A DNA stretch of 64,000 nucleotides from Lutimonas halocynthiae (GTDB lineage Bacteria; Bacteroidota; Bacteroidia; Flavobacteriales; Flavobacteriaceae). The position numbers and the translations under genes are program-made. The notes below the pieces were generated by a model. The model was not told where the DNA came from, made no database searches, and worked only from the letters and a program-made list of their open reading frames with translations. Below, piece by piece: positions 1 through 8,452 of this stretch (position 1 is its first letter; the number at the start of each line of letters is the position of its first letter). Where the stretch lies: contig NZ_JAUFQO010000003.1 in NCBI RefSeq assembly GCF_030409835.1, positions 124,001 to 188,000 on the forward strand, given 5' to 3'.

Positions 1-534
1 TTTTCTACTGTCTTGACAAGAACTGAACAATTCAACTATGATGACCTGGATGCTATTTCTGCCTATATCATGCGCGGAATTAAACAGCCTCCAAATTTAA
101 TGTATAATCCAAGTGGTGAATTGACGGCATCTCAGCTCAGAGGAAAGTCACTATATGAAAGAGATCATGACAAGCTGGGCAACCCGATACCTGAGAATAA
201 CCGATGTGTCACTTGCCATCCGGCTCCCTTATATTCAGATTTGAATCTGGCAGACGTGAGTACTTTGGCAACATCTGATGATCCAATTTTATTCGATACC
301 CCTCACTTATCCAATATTTTTGCCTCAGCACCCTATTTACACGATGGTCGTGCGAAAACGCTTGAAGAAATCTGGACCCTCTATGGTACAGATGATAAGC
401 ATGGCTATGTTAACGATATGAGTAAAAGTGAACTCAATGATCTGGTAAATTATTTAAAATCTTTAAGGAGTCCTACATACGACAATCCCGGTCAGGAAAC
501 ACAGCATGCAGGGCTATCCTTCTCACATAAATGA
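1..534 (+). CDS. Di-haem cytochrome c peroxidase-like protein, C-terminal part (partial)
   Basis: The reading frame is open from the first base of the window, so the true start lies upstream; the TTG at 13 is internal. The visible part holds one c-type haem site, CVTCHP, followed by TPHLSNIFASAPYLHDGR and a Leu/Glu-rich helix. The 'TP.L.N...APY.HDGR..TLEE' pattern is typical of the C-terminal haem domain of the bacterial di-haem peroxidase/MauG family, which act in the periplasm on peroxide or on a partner protein. The N-terminal haem domain would be outside the window. It is followed after 7 bases by the propeller gene and probably belongs to the same transcript. Peroxidase versus MauG/MbnH-like protein oxidation cannot be decided from this fragment. 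Confidence 0.8.
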   Translation, partial: FSTVLTRTEQFNYDDLDAISAYIMRGIKQPPNLMYNPSGELTASQLRGKSLYERDHDKLGNPIPENNRCVTCHPAPLYSDLNLADVSTLATSDDPILFDTPHLSNIFASAPYLHDGRAKTLEEIWTLYGTDDKHGYVNDMSKSELNDLVNYLKSLRSPTYDNPGQETQHAGLSFSHK

Positions 535-541
535 CAGGTAT

Positions 542-1759
542 ATGAAATATATGAAGCAACATAAAAAATCACCTACAGCCATAATCATAGCTGGACTTTT
601 CATTTTTATTTCGGTCAGTTTTATCAAAATAAATCTCGGTGCTGATGAGCCTGTATCTTCAGGTTTTTTAGCAGATGAAAATAACTTGGATGTAACTTCA
701 ATATCGAACGAATCGACTCTTTCCGAATCAGATAACGTGATGCCGATTTACGGTAATTGGGAACATTTTACATCGAAAAATGGCTTGCCTTCAGATAAAA
801 CATATTGCGTTCGAATTGATGAAGGCCGGGTTTTAGTTGGCACGCATGATGGATTATCCGTATTTGAAAAGGGCGCATGGACTACCTATACTACTGAAGA
901 TGGCTTGGCCCATAACGGCGTATTGGCTATAGACGTTAGCGAACAAACAGGAGATGTTTGGGTCGCCACAATGGGTGGCTTGTCTCGTTTTACCGCGGGC
1001 AAATTCGAAAATTTTAACCAAATGAACAGCGGTATGCCCAATGATCTTATCTATGCAGTAACCTGCGATGGCAAAGATGTTTGGGTTGCTACAGGTGGAG
1101 GTGCAGGTAAATACAACACGTTTAATAAAGAATGGGAGATCTTCACTGAAGAAAATGCACCTATGCATGAACCTTGGACCTATGGAATTTGTAGCGGGGA
1201 TAATAAAATTTATATAGCTGCCTGGGGAGGAGGTATCGTAGAATACAACAAGAAAAACGGACAATTCAGAGATTATACTGATCCGGATGGTAATATGGAA
1301 ATCGATCTCTTCCCGGATGACGGTCTGGTTCATGACATCACAACTGGTGCTTCCTGGGCTGATGGTATGCTATGGGTGGGAACTTATTTTGGGCTCAGCC
1401 GATATGATGGAACACGATGGAAAGGATATTTTGATCACGATAGCGGACTGGCCAGTAATTTTATCAATTATATCAAGGCTTCCGGAAAGTATGTTTATAT
1501 CTGTACAGACAAAGGGTTAAGTATCAGTGATGGTGAAAACTGGGTGACGTATACCCGCAACAAGGAAAATTTTTCAGGAAGCGCTGAGATCTTGATGGGA
1601 ACTCAAAAGACTGAAATCCCATTAAATCCTTCTTTGTCTCATAACTATGTTTTAGGCGTGGATATGAAGGATGACATGATCTGGGTAGCCACCTCAAAAG
1701 GCTTGAGCCGAGGTGAAATAATTAACAAAGAAGATATGGGTCTGGCTACGTCAGACTAA
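542..1759 (+). CDS. Secreted beta-propeller protein with Reg_prop (two-component regulator propeller) repeats
   Basis: The protein is about 405 residues. I chose the ATG at 542, seven bases after the cytochrome stop, because it gives MKYMKQHKKS followed by a hydrophobic segment (a signal anchor or signal peptide); an in-frame ATG at 506 would overlap the upstream gene. The body contains repeated units of the type 'W..FT...GLPSD....' and 'VWVAT.GGLSRF', spaced about 45-50 residues apart, as in the Reg_prop propellers of hybrid sensor kinases. There is no histidine kinase or response-regulator domain, so this is a free-standing extracytoplasmic propeller. Its ligand is unknown. Its position between a haem protein and secreted FG-GAP proteins suggests binding or scaffolding outside the inner membrane. 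Confidence 0.75.
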   Translation: MKYMKQHKKSPTAIIIAGLFIFISVSFIKINLGADEPVSSGFLADENNLDVTSISNESTLSESDNVMPIYGNWEHFTSKNGLPSDKTYCVRIDEGRVLVGTHDGLSVFEKGAWTTYTTEDGLAHNGVLAIDVSEQTGDVWVATMGGLSRFTAGKFENFNQMNSGMPNDLIYAVTCDGKDVWVATGGGAGKYNTFNKEWEIFTEENAPMHEPWTYGICSGDNKIYIAAWGGGIVEYNKKNGQFRDYTDPDGNMEIDLFPDDGLVHDITTGASWADGMLWVGTYFGLSRYDGTRWKGYFDHDSGLASNFINYIKASGKYVYICTDKGLSISDGENWVTYTRNKENFSGSAEILMGTQKTEIPLNPSLSHNYVLGVDMKDDMIWVATSKGLSRGEIINKEDMGLATSD

Positions 1760-1797
1760 AACCAATATAGATTATAAAATAATAAAAAGCAGGAATT

Positions 1798-2391
1798 ATG
1801 AGCAATACATTAGACATTCAGGAAAGAAAATTATTGATAGACCTTAATAAACTCACCGACGGTGAAAAATTAGAAATGCGCAAACTGGGAATTTTATCTG
1901 ATGATAATATGATAAGCCCATCTGTTTATCCAGAGGTTCACGCAGACAGGCCTCCAATTGAAAAACATGTGGTTCATGCGCCACAAACTATCAACGAAGC
2001 ATATGACTATCAAAAACCTTCTTCTTTTTCAAGAGCATTAAGACTAGATTTTGGAGGTCATAAAGTGCTTTTGATATCAGGTACAGCAAGTGTTAATGAA
2101 GAAGGTAAGCCAGAGCATATCGGTGATTTTAAAGCCCAATTGTGGAGAACTTATGTGAATATTACAAACTTACTTGAGGCTGAAGGTATGAGCTGGCATG
2201 ATGTTGTAAGAACCAGTAATTATTTGAGAGACATCGAAAGAGATTATGAAGAATTTAATAAAATAAGAACCTCTTTTTACCAATGGATGAATCTAGACCC
2301 ACTTCCTGCAAGTACAGGGATTCAGGCAAGATTATGCTGGGAGACATTATTGGTTGAAATTGAAGTTTACGCTATTTGTAAGTCAAACTAA
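1798..2391 (+). CDS. Rid/YjgF-fold protein with N-terminal extension, chorismatase-like signature
   Basis: This 197-residue protein has an N-terminal extension of about 70 residues and then a Rid (YjgF/L-PSP) domain: VLLISGTASV, a helix with QLWRTYVNITNLLEAEGM, VVRTSNYLRD, and the C-terminal strand LLVEIEVYAI. In imine deaminases of the RidA type the stretch before the last strand reads PARS, with an essential arginine; here it reads PASTGIQARL, so that arginine is replaced. The SGTASV and PASTGI segments are more reminiscent of the C-terminal half of FkbO/Hyg5/XanB2 chorismatases, but the protein is far shorter than those (about 330 residues). It has no signal peptide, so it is cytoplasmic. 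Function is not known; classical imine deaminase activity is unlikely. Confidence 0.75.
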   Translation: MSNTLDIQERKLLIDLNKLTDGEKLEMRKLGILSDDNMISPSVYPEVHADRPPIEKHVVHAPQTINEAYDYQKPSSFSRALRLDFGGHKVLLISGTASVNEEGKPEHIGDFKAQLWRTYVNITNLLEAEGMSWHDVVRTSNYLRDIERDYEEFNKIRTSFYQWMNLDPLPASTGIQARLCWETLLVEIEVYAICKSN

Positions 2392-2403
2392 AATAACTGT
2401 TTT

Positions 2404-3714
2404 ATGAGGGTTAATTGTGGTTTGTTCATTTCTATTTTAGTACTGATAGTGTTTCAGTTCGGGGATACCTATGGGCAAAATAAGGAACTAAAGTATGGGA
2501 AAACCCCAGACAAGTTATTTCCGTATCAGAATTTTCAAGAGGCATATAAGTATCATTTTGTTGAACCTGTACAGTTTTACGGGGCCGGACGTGAAAAAGC
2601 GGAACCCACAGATATTGAAGAGGTAAGGATTGGTTTTCTTGGTCCACTTGAAGGGTCTCCACTTGTGCCTCTCGGTGAACAAATGCTCAATGGTGCAACA
2701 CTAGCCATGGAGGAGGCAAATGCCAGGGGAGGATACAAAGACTTGCCTTATACTTTAATGACGCATAACGACGTAGGACTTTGGGGTGCAGCCGCTAACG
2801 AAGTGGTTAAAATGGATGAAGAAGGCGTCTGGGCATGGTTGGGCTCTATTGATGATATTGTATCTCATGTGGCACTACGTGCGACTTTGAAAATGGAAAT
2901 CATGATGGTCAATACAGGGGATCCTGATCCTACCTTTACTGAGACAAATATTCCATGGGCCATTAGAGTGATCAGTGATGACAGACAAAGTGGTTATGCC
3001 TTAGCGACTCATATTTTTGAAGAAAAAAATCATGAACGTGTTGCCGTGATTAGGGCGAATTCACGATATGGCCGGGTTGGTATTATGGAGTATTCTGGAG
3101 CTGCAGTGCGTTTGGGCCACCCTATGATGATCGAAGAAAGATTTAATGAAGGAGAAACAGATTTTTCCATGCAGTTGGAAAATATAAAAAGAGTGACTCC
3201 TGATGCCATTTTAATCTGGGCAAATGCAAAAGAGTCGGCGCTTGTTTTGAAACAGATTCGTGAAATGGGTATGCAGCAGCCGGTTTATGCTTCAGACCGT
3301 GCAGTTTCTAATGAATTTCTATCCATTGCAGGTGAATTTGCAGAAGGGATAGTAAGCACAAGTCCGTACAACCCGAATGCTGACAGTAAAAAACTAAAGA
3401 CCTTTCAGCTGGCCTATAAGAAAAGGTTCAATCTTGAAGCAGATGTTTATGCGGCCCATGCCTACGATGGAATGAATCTCATTTTAGCTGCAATAGAGAA
3501 AGTTGGTTTAAACAGGGTTTTAATTAGAGACGTGCTGACTGATCTGCATAGCTTTCAGAACTATAGTGGTGTTACCGGAGAAATTGTTTTTGATGAAAGT
3601 TGGAATGATATTGGTGAGATTTGGATGGCTGAAGTAAAAAATGGAAAATTTGTTTTCAGCCCGAGCCCTGAATTGGGTGAAAGAGCACATTCCGGAAAAA
3701 TGGTGGGGTATTGA
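2404..3714 (+). CDS. Periplasmic ligand-binding protein (branched-chain amino acid type, Peripla_BP_6)
   Basis: The 436-residue protein starts with a signal peptide ending near DTYGQ. After about 75 residues comes IGFLGPLEGS, then GEQMLNGATLAMEEANARGG, the usual opening of LivJ-type type I periplasmic binding proteins, with later segments VAVIRANSRYGR and YAAHAYDGMNLILAAIEK. These proteins bind amino acids, amides or aromatic acids and hand them to an ABC importer. No permease or ATPase of that kind is in the window. It follows the Rid gene by 12 bases and precedes a second, diverged binding protein, so the two are probably co-transcribed. The ligand cannot be inferred. Confidence 0.85.
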   Translation: MRVNCGLFISILVLIVFQFGDTYGQNKELKYGKTPDKLFPYQNFQEAYKYHFVEPVQFYGAGREKAEPTDIEEVRIGFLGPLEGSPLVPLGEQMLNGATLAMEEANARGGYKDLPYTLMTHNDVGLWGAAANEVVKMDEEGVWAWLGSIDDIVSHVALRATLKMEIMMVNTGDPDPTFTETNIPWAIRVISDDRQSGYALATHIFEEKNHERVAVIRANSRYGRVGIMEYSGAAVRLGHPMMIEERFNEGETDFSMQLENIKRVTPDAILIWANAKESALVLKQIREMGMQQPVYASDRAVSNEFLSIAGEFAEGIVSTSPYNPNADSKKLKTFQLAYKKRFNLEADVYAAHAYDGMNLILAAIEKVGLNRVLIRDVLTDLHSFQNYSGVTGEIVFDESWNDIGEIWMAEVKNGKFVFSPSPELGERAHSGKMVGY

Positions 3715-3751
3715 ATCAATAATCGTTGAAAATAATTATGAATAACCTGGT

Positions 3752-4810
3752 TTGAAAAACCTAAAGACTATTGCTACATTTATTTGTTTGTTTTCTTTTT
3801 TACTTTGTTTTCAGGTTGAAGGCAGAGGACAGCAAAAAGAAGGCAGCCAAGCCTATATTTCAATTGGATTGTTGGTTGATAAAAGCAATGAAACTGAAGC
3901 TTCGATAGCGGCCCTGAATGCCATAGAGTTAATCAATAATAAAGGCGGCGTAAAAGGGAAAAGATTAAACTTGATTATTCGCTCTGTCGAAGGGACCTGG
4001 GGGGCAGGGTCAAGTAAAATTGTGGAGCTGGTATTTGAGGAGAAGGTCATCGCGATAATAGGTTCTTTAGATGCGAGAAACACCCATTTAGCAGAACAGG
4101 TCATCGCTAAAACTCAAGTACCGTTTTTATCTGCATGGGCGAGTGAATCTAGTTTGACCAATGCTTATGTATCCTGGTTTTTTTCAATTGTTCCGAACGA
4201 CGAACAGCAGGCCCAAATTCTTCTGAACGAGACCTGTAAAAATAAAAACTTAAAGGAGTTAATGGTTGTTTTCGATGCTTCCTATGATAGTGAGCAAGCT
4301 TATAAGAGTTTGTTGGAGAAGGCTGCGAAATTACCTCAATTAAAAATACATCCACTTCGATTTCAAGCACAATCAGACGCTTCCAGTGTCGTTGCTGAAA
4401 TGAGAAAGAATAATACCGATGGCTTGATCCTTCTCGGGAGGGAATTACCGCTGAAAACGATTCAAGAGCAAATGCTAAAAACAAAGATCAATATCCCTGT
4501 TTTTGGTAATGTAGCGGCAAATGGGTCTCAAGACATTCTCGATAATGAAGATTTCATTATGCCTTTTAGAAATTCCTGGATCAATGGAAATAAAGCACTG
4601 TGTGAAGAAGCGTATTTTAGAACAAAAGAAAAAAAATGCAACATTATTGGTGCTTTAGCCTTTGATGCTGTTATGACGCTTACATCAGCGCTAGAACATT
4701 CAGCAGATAATCAAAATGACTTAAAAACGGGCTTGGATCAAATTAATTATCAAGGTATTACGGGGCCAGTTGAATTCGATTCACTGGGAAGAATAAAGAC
4801 TTCTGAATAG
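3752..4810 (+). CDS. Second periplasmic ligand-binding protein (Peripla_BP_6), TTG start
   Basis: This 352-residue protein is a shorter relative of the preceding one. It has a signal peptide (MKNLKTIATFICLFSFLL) and the family's opening strands ISIGLLVDKSNETEASI and ALNAIELINNKGGVKGKR, then VIAIIGSLDARNTHLAEQV. The only start that keeps the signal peptide is the TTG at 3752; the ATG just upstream (3738) is out of frame and stops within a few codons. Tandem paralogues that differ this much usually have different ligands or partners. No transporter membrane subunit follows; the next gene is an FG-GAP lipoprotein. Assignment to the family is good, ligand unknown. Confidence 0.8.
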   Translation: MKNLKTIATFICLFSFLLCFQVEGRGQQKEGSQAYISIGLLVDKSNETEASIAALNAIELINNKGGVKGKRLNLIIRSVEGTWGAGSSKIVELVFEEKVIAIIGSLDARNTHLAEQVIAKTQVPFLSAWASESSLTNAYVSWFFSIVPNDEQQAQILLNETCKNKNLKELMVVFDASYDSEQAYKSLLEKAAKLPQLKIHPLRFQAQSDASSVVAEMRKNNTDGLILLGRELPLKTIQEQMLKTKINIPVFGNVAANGSQDILDNEDFIMPFRNSWINGNKALCEEAYFRTKEKKCNIIGALAFDAVMTLTSALEHSADNQNDLKTGLDQINYQGITGPVEFDSLGRIKTSE

Positions 4811-4891
4811 TAGCCTTTGGATCGATTATTTGTTGCATTCGAAGAGAAAAAATTTCAATCAAATAGCTTTAGATTACTTAACTTTGATCGT

Positions 4892-7800
4892 ATGAAAAAT
4901 TTGGTGCTTTTAATTTTTTTTATCTTATTCGGAATTTTACAAGGATGTAAGGAATCAGCAGAGGAAAGACGCAAAAAATCGATTGAAATGATGACCACCC
5001 AAACCTTGGGTCTCGCGTATTTGGAAGAGTTTAAATTGGAAGAGGCTGAAATTCAATTCATTAAATTAATAGAGTTGTCTCCTGATGATAAAACCGGGTA
5101 TGCAAATCTTGGTCTGGTCTATCTTCGCATGGCTAAATACGAAGATGCTGAAGAACAAATTTTAGAGGCAGAGCGTCTTGATCCAGACGATGCTAATATC
5201 AGTCTGCTTTTATCGACTGTTTATCAAATGGATGGAAGAAGGCCAGAGGCTATCGAAGTTTTGAAAACGGCCCTTACAAAGGAGTCTGATCACAGTAAAA
5301 TATTATATGATCTGTCTGAATTGTACTCAGCCGATCCAGGGAAGGAAGCAGCAGGGATCAGAAAGAATTATCTCCAGCAGCTTGTAATAGAAGCACCTGA
5401 AAATATTGTTCCCCAATTGCAATTCATAGAATTACTTATAAAAGAGGGTGAGTCAGATCAGGCAATTGAAAGATTGGAAATTATTAAAAAGCAATTTCCT
5501 GAATTCCCTAAAGAATCTATAGCATATTATGCACAAACCATAGAAATGCTTAGAGAGCCAAACCTCGAAAAAGCCCTTATCAGTTTCACCATTTTTCATA
5601 ATTATCTGAAGGTTTCTTTTCCTTACCAAGCGGGTATAAATGAACTTAAAGGACCAGGAGGATCATTAATTGGATTTCCACTCATAAGCTATAACAGACA
5701 GGTTATTGATGAGACCATAGCTGATAAGTCTGTTCTGGAGGTTATTAAATTTAAAGACATAAGTGATGAGGCTGGTTTGTCAGCTATTAAATCCTATCCC
5801 GAAGCAGCCAAGAATTTTAAGAATACGACTCACATTAGCACTGCTGATTTTAATGGTGACGGGAACATTGATGTTTACATAGGGAGTTATAATGATCAGG
5901 GAAAAACATACGAGCATTATATGATGGAGAACAAAAGGGTTTCTTATCAGGATGTGACAAAGAATCTGGGAATAGCTCATCAGGGTGTGGAGTATGGAGC
6001 AGTATTCGCTGATTATGATAATGATGGGTTTCTTGATCTATATGTTCATATGGAAACTGGTAACATTCTTTATAGAAATGCTGATCAGGGAATTTTGGAA
6101 GACAAAACAGCAGCGTCTAAAATTATTGGGAATGCAGTTGAGAAGGCTTTGTTTTTTGACATGGATCAAGATGGTGACCTCGACTTATTTCAAGCTTCTC
6201 TTAATGGCGACAATGTATTCAGGAATAACGGGGACGGATCTTTTGTGAACATGACAGGAGAAATGGGTTTATCCTCTGAACAGAGAAAGGGTACTATGGA
6301 TGCCGCTTTTGGTGACTTTGATGATGATGGTGATGTTGACTTGATTACGACAGGAAAAACAGGAACTTATCTATATTCTAATGAACGGCAGGGGAAGTAC
6401 GAATTAGCTCAAAATTCAGGGCTGAAGGCAGATTCAGAAGGAAATTCTATTGTTGTTGTAGATGTGAATAACGACGGGTTTCTCGATGTGCTTATTGGTT
6501 CTTCAAAGTTGACGAACAGCAAGCTATATCTGAATTCGGGAAATGGAACTTTTGAGGAGATGGCCGAATTGGGGCCATTGCTTAGTTCATCTGACGAACT
6601 AACTGTTCTGGATGTGGCAAGTATTGATTTTGATAATGATGGGTTTCAGGACTTATTACTCACTGGAGAACCAGCAAAGTCTGATGGAACAGGTTTGATA
6701 TTGTTTCACAATGACGGAGCAGGTGGATTTATAAATACATCGTCTCTTATCAAAACCCCGGGATTAAGTGGTTGTCAACTTCAGGTATATGACCATGATA
6801 GTGATGGCGACAGAGATATTTTGGTAGCGCTTTCAGATGGGGGCGTCAAATTGTTCAGGAATGATGGCGGAAATATGAATCATTATGTCAATATGAAACT
6901 TGTTGGTTTAAGAACAGGAAGTGCTAAAAACAATTACTTTGGGATTGGATCGAAAGTCGAATTGCGTGCGGGAGATCTTTATCAGAGCATGGTTGTTACC
7001 GATCCGAATATTTATTTCGGACTTGGGCACAGAGAGAAAGCAGATATCATAAGAATTACCTGGACCAACGGCGTACCGCAGAATATACTATTACCTAATG
7101 CCGATCAAGCCTTGATAGAATCTCAAACCTTAAAAGGCTCTTGTCCGTTTTTATATACTTGGAACGGCAAGGAGTACGAGTTTGTAAAGGATATTACCTG
7201 GAGAAGCGCTTTGGGCATGCCATTAGGTATTATGGGTGGAACCACCAAATATGCTTTTGCGGATGCTTCAGATGATTATATCAAAATTGAAAATACACAA
7301 CTTGCAGCAATAGATGGGAAATATAAGATTCAGATTACATCTGAATTGTGGGAAACCATTTATATGGACCAGCTTGAATTAATTGCTGTTGACCACCCGG
7401 CAGATTTTGACCTCTTCGTTCCAGAACAATTTTCCCCACCACCGTTTCCTGGATTAAAATTGTACCAGGTGGATAAGAAAATATCCCCTTCATCTGCTAA
7501 AGATGAATTAGGGAGAGATGTTTTGCCAATGATCTTGCAAAAAGATGATCGTTATATTGATAATTTGACTGCGGATACCTATCAGGGAGTTACAAAGATG
7601 CATGATCTGATCCTTGATCCCGGAGAAGCAGGAAGATTGGATGGTCTTCATTTATTTTTAAGAGGATGGATCTTTCCTACTGATGCGAGTATCAATGTGG
7701 CGCTATCTCAGTCAGAAATACTAAAGGTACAAGCTCCAATAATTCAGGTTATAAATAAAAAGGGCTCATGGCAAACAGTACAAACTGATATGAGTTTCCC

Positions 7801-8452
7801 AATGGGAAAGGACAAAACAGTGATTGTCAATCTAGAAGATAAATTTCTTTCGGCTGACCATCGTATACGAATCCAAACGAATATGGAGATATATTGGGAT
7901 GAAATTTTCTTTGCTGCTGTTCAAAATTCAGAAAAAATAGCTCCTTATGTTTTAAAGGCAGAAAAAGCAGATCTTCATTACCGTGGATTTTCGCAAAGTT
8001 ATAGAAAAGGAGGCCGGTATGGGCCGCATTGGTTTGATTATGACAAAGTAGATTCATTACCTAAATGGCGTGATTTAACAGGAGCATATACAAGATATGG
8101 AGAAGTTTTGCCTCTATTGGCTGACGCTGATAACCAATATGTTATTTCAAATGCCGGTGATGAAATTTCGCTAACTTTTGATGAGGCCTCTTTGCCTGAA
8201 TTACCGAAAGGCTGGGTAAGAGACTTTTTTATTCACAGTGTAGGTTGGGTAAAAGACGGAGATCTAAATACGGCAGCAGGACAAACTGTTTCACCCTTGC
8301 CTTTTCATAGTATGAAGGCTTATCCTCCCTCAGAAACCGATATTTACCCTAAAGACACGAAACTTTCTGATTACAATAAAAACTATAATACAAGAATCGT
8401 AAGTCAAAGTACATTTCAGAACTCAATTAAACCAATTTTAAATGAAGAATAA
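4892..8452 (+). CDS. Large lipoprotein with TPR, seven FG-GAP/VCBS calcium motifs, ASPIC/UnbV domain and a unique C-terminal region
   Basis: Starting at the ATG at 4892 gives a lipoprotein signal peptide ending LFGILQGC and a protein of about 1186 residues; the upstream TTG at 4817 would hide it. Domains in order: TPR repeats (residues about 30-210, for example NLGLVYLRMAKYEDAEEQIL), then seven calcium-type loops such as DFNGDGNIDVYIG, DYDNDGFLDLYVH, DMDQDGDLDLFQA and DFDNDGFQDLLLT, which fits a seven-bladed propeller. Next comes an ASPIC/UnbV segment (GIGSKVELRAGD, FGLGHREKADIIRITWTNG). The last 430 residues or so begin LKGSCPFLYTWNGKEYEFVKD and match no domain I can name. It overlaps the next gene by 11 bases, so the two products are translationally coupled and probably work together at the cell surface. 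Confidence 0.85.
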   Translation: MKNLVLLIFFILFGILQGCKESAEERRKKSIEMMTTQTLGLAYLEEFKLEEAEIQFIKLIELSPDDKTGYANLGLVYLRMAKYEDAEEQILEAERLDPDDANISLLLSTVYQMDGRRPEAIEVLKTALTKESDHSKILYDLSELYSADPGKEAAGIRKNYLQQLVIEAPENIVPQLQFIELLIKEGESDQAIERLEIIKKQFPEFPKESIAYYAQTIEMLREPNLEKALISFTIFHNYLKVSFPYQAGINELKGPGGSLIGFPLISYNRQVIDETIADKSVLEVIKFKDISDEAGLSAIKSYPEAAKNFKNTTHISTADFNGDGNIDVYIGSYNDQGKTYEHYMMENKRVSYQDVTKNLGIAHQGVEYGAVFADYDNDGFLDLYVHMETGNILYRNADQGILEDKTAASKIIGNAVEKALFFDMDQDGDLDLFQASLNGDNVFRNNGDGSFVNMTGEMGLSSEQRKGTMDAAFGDFDDDGDVDLITTGKTGTYLYSNERQGKYELAQNSGLKADSEGNSIVVVDVNNDGFLDVLIGSSKLTNSKLYLNSGNGTFEEMAELGPLLSSSDELTVLDVASIDFDNDGFQDLLLTGEPAKSDGTGLILFHNDGAGGFINTSSLIKTPGLSGCQLQVYDHDSDGDRDILVALSDGGVKLFRNDGGNMNHYVNMKLVGLRTGSAKNNYFGIGSKVELRAGDLYQSMVVTDPNIYFGLGHREKADIIRITWTNGVPQNILLPNADQALIESQTLKGSCPFLYTWNGKEYEFVKDITWRSALGMPLGIMGGTTKYAFADASDDYIKIENTQLAAIDGKYKIQITSELWETIYMDQLELIAVDHPADFDLFVPEQFSPPPFPGLKLYQVDKKISPSSAKDELGRDVLPMILQKDDRYIDNLTADTYQGVTKMHDLILDPGEAGRLDGLHLFLRGWIFPTDASINVALSQSEILKVQAPIIQVINKKGSWQTVQTDMSFPMGKDKTVIVNLEDKFLSADHRIRIQTNMEIYWDEIFFAAVQNSEKIAPYVLKAEKADLHYRGFSQSYRKGGRYGPHWFDYDKVDSLPKWRDLTGAYTRYGEVLPLLADADNQYVISNAGDEISLTFDEASLPELPKGWVRDFFIHSVGWVKDGDLNTAAGQTVSPLPFHSMKAYPPSETDIYPKDTKLSDYNKNYNTRIVSQSTFQNSIKPILNEE

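Noticed and set aside
854-1333. 159-codon minus-strand frame opposite the propeller gene
   Set aside because: Antisense to a clear coding region, no domain, and no start context.
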